Assembly: GCA_016946835.1 (NCBI GenBank)
Contig: JACVTC010000037.1
Coordinates: 388,501 to 452,500 of the forward strand
From: Neocallimastix lanati (nom. inval.)
Taxonomy: Eukaryota > Neocallimastigomycota > Neocallimastigomycetes > Neocallimastigales > Neocallimastigaceae
Reading direction: 5' to 3'
DNA length: 64,000 bases
The notes beneath the pieces were generated by a model that was not told the DNA's origin, ran no database searches, and saw only the letters and a list, made by a program, of their open reading frames with translations. Position numbers and translations under genes: made by a program. This document shows, in pieces, positions 63,181 through 64,000 of the stretch (positions are counted from its first letter, which is position 1; every line of letters begins with the position of its first letter).

Positions 63181-63956
63181 TTCTTTAATTCATTAATTTT
63201 ATTTAATTTTATTTAATTTTATTTTATTTTATTTACTATAATTTTATTGTTATTTATATTTTAAATATCTTTATTTTATTATTATTATTTTCATTATTAT
63301 TATTTTAATATTTAATATTTTAATTATTTTTTTTTGTTAAATTCTTTATTTTATTTTTTTCTTTTTTTTTTTTTTTTCATTTTAATCAAATTTTTCAAAT
63401 CTCCAATATCTGTGTTTATAATTTATAACATATATATGAATTTTAATTTTTTTTCAAAATTTTATTCGCTCTAACAATTATTTAATTATCCTGTCAATCT
63501 AAATTATGTAAATTACATTAATTATTAATTATTAATAATTAATAATTAAAAAATAAATAAATAAATAAATACAAGTAAATTATTAAAGAAAATAATTAAT
63601 TTTTAATTATATATATATATATTTTTTTTTTACCAAAAAATAATACAAAATAAAAATTATCAAATAGTAAATTAGATAAATAAAAGAATGAAAAATAGAT
63701 AAATAGATAAATTATTAGTTAATAATACAAAATAAATAAATGAACATAAACATATAAATATATAAATTAATAAATTAATAAATTAATAAATTAACAATTA
63801 ATTTTTTATTCTTTATTTTTTTTTGGTAGAATGTGAGACCAAAAGTTTAATGTTTATACTTTTGAAAATTAAATAATAATTATCTTTTTCTGTCTTTTTT
63901 TTAATAAATATTTTAATTTAGCGTTATTTTAATTAAAAAAAAAAAAAAAAAATAAT

Positions 63957-64000
<44 letters not shown>
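63181..64000. other. AT-rich end of window
   Basis: No gene is seen. TTTTA-type repeats near 63200-63235, short AAAT repeats near 63555-63571 and an AAT microsatellite from about 63952 that runs off the window. Confidence 0.55.

Overview
The window looks like nuclear DNA of an anaerobic gut fungus (Neocallimastigomycota; genus not determinable). Intergenic DNA is extremely AT-rich and full of homopolymers and microsatellites. Genes have short GT-AG introns. The gene set includes secreted plant-cell-wall enzymes: a GH3 beta-glucosidase with the permuted domain order known from rumen bacteria, and two CE12-type esterases with a fungal CBM1. This assignment is inference from gene content and composition; no rRNA or tRNA gene is present to confirm it.

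Layout. 0.8-2.5 kb: HSF-type transcription factor (+). 4.5-10.4 kb: complete Ty1/copia LTR retrotransposon (+). 10.4-15 kb: a graveyard of decayed elements: a LINE-like 3' end with poly(A), a MULE-like transposase relic (-), a GC-rich poly(A)-tailed island that may be a SINE, and a gypsy-like RNase H scrap (-). 16-18.7 kb: a TAA microsatellite of about 700 bp and decayed tandem duplications. 19.9-22.5 kb: secreted GH3 beta-glucosidase, two exons. 22.5-32.5 kb: no genes, but a 238-bp foldback element of 15-bp units and an old, decayed three-copy repeat block. 32.5-33.1 kb: secreted CAP/SCP protein. 34.4-40.4 kb: a second, nearly identical copy of the copia element (-). 42.1-46.9 kb: tandem pair of CBM1-CE12 esterase genes, the first with a one-base frameshift in its signal peptide. 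48.7-56.0 kb: seven-exon Kin1/MARK-family kinase gene (-), 2017 codons. 56-64 kb: no gene seen; TTA/TAA low-complexity blocks and, at 62.4-63.1 kb, a cluster of large palindromes.

Function. The GH3 enzyme (oligosaccharide hydrolysis) and the CE12 esterases (deacetylation of pectin, probably rhamnogalacturonan) fit extracellular plant biomass degradation; the CAP protein is also secreted. The HSF-type factor and the Kin1 kinase are ordinary regulatory genes. The most interesting material is the copia family. Its primer-binding site matches an internal 5' half of tRNA-Lys(CUU). Its leader carries a tandem array of small hairpins that differs in copy number between the copies. Its gag domain is split by the same +1 frameshift in both copies.
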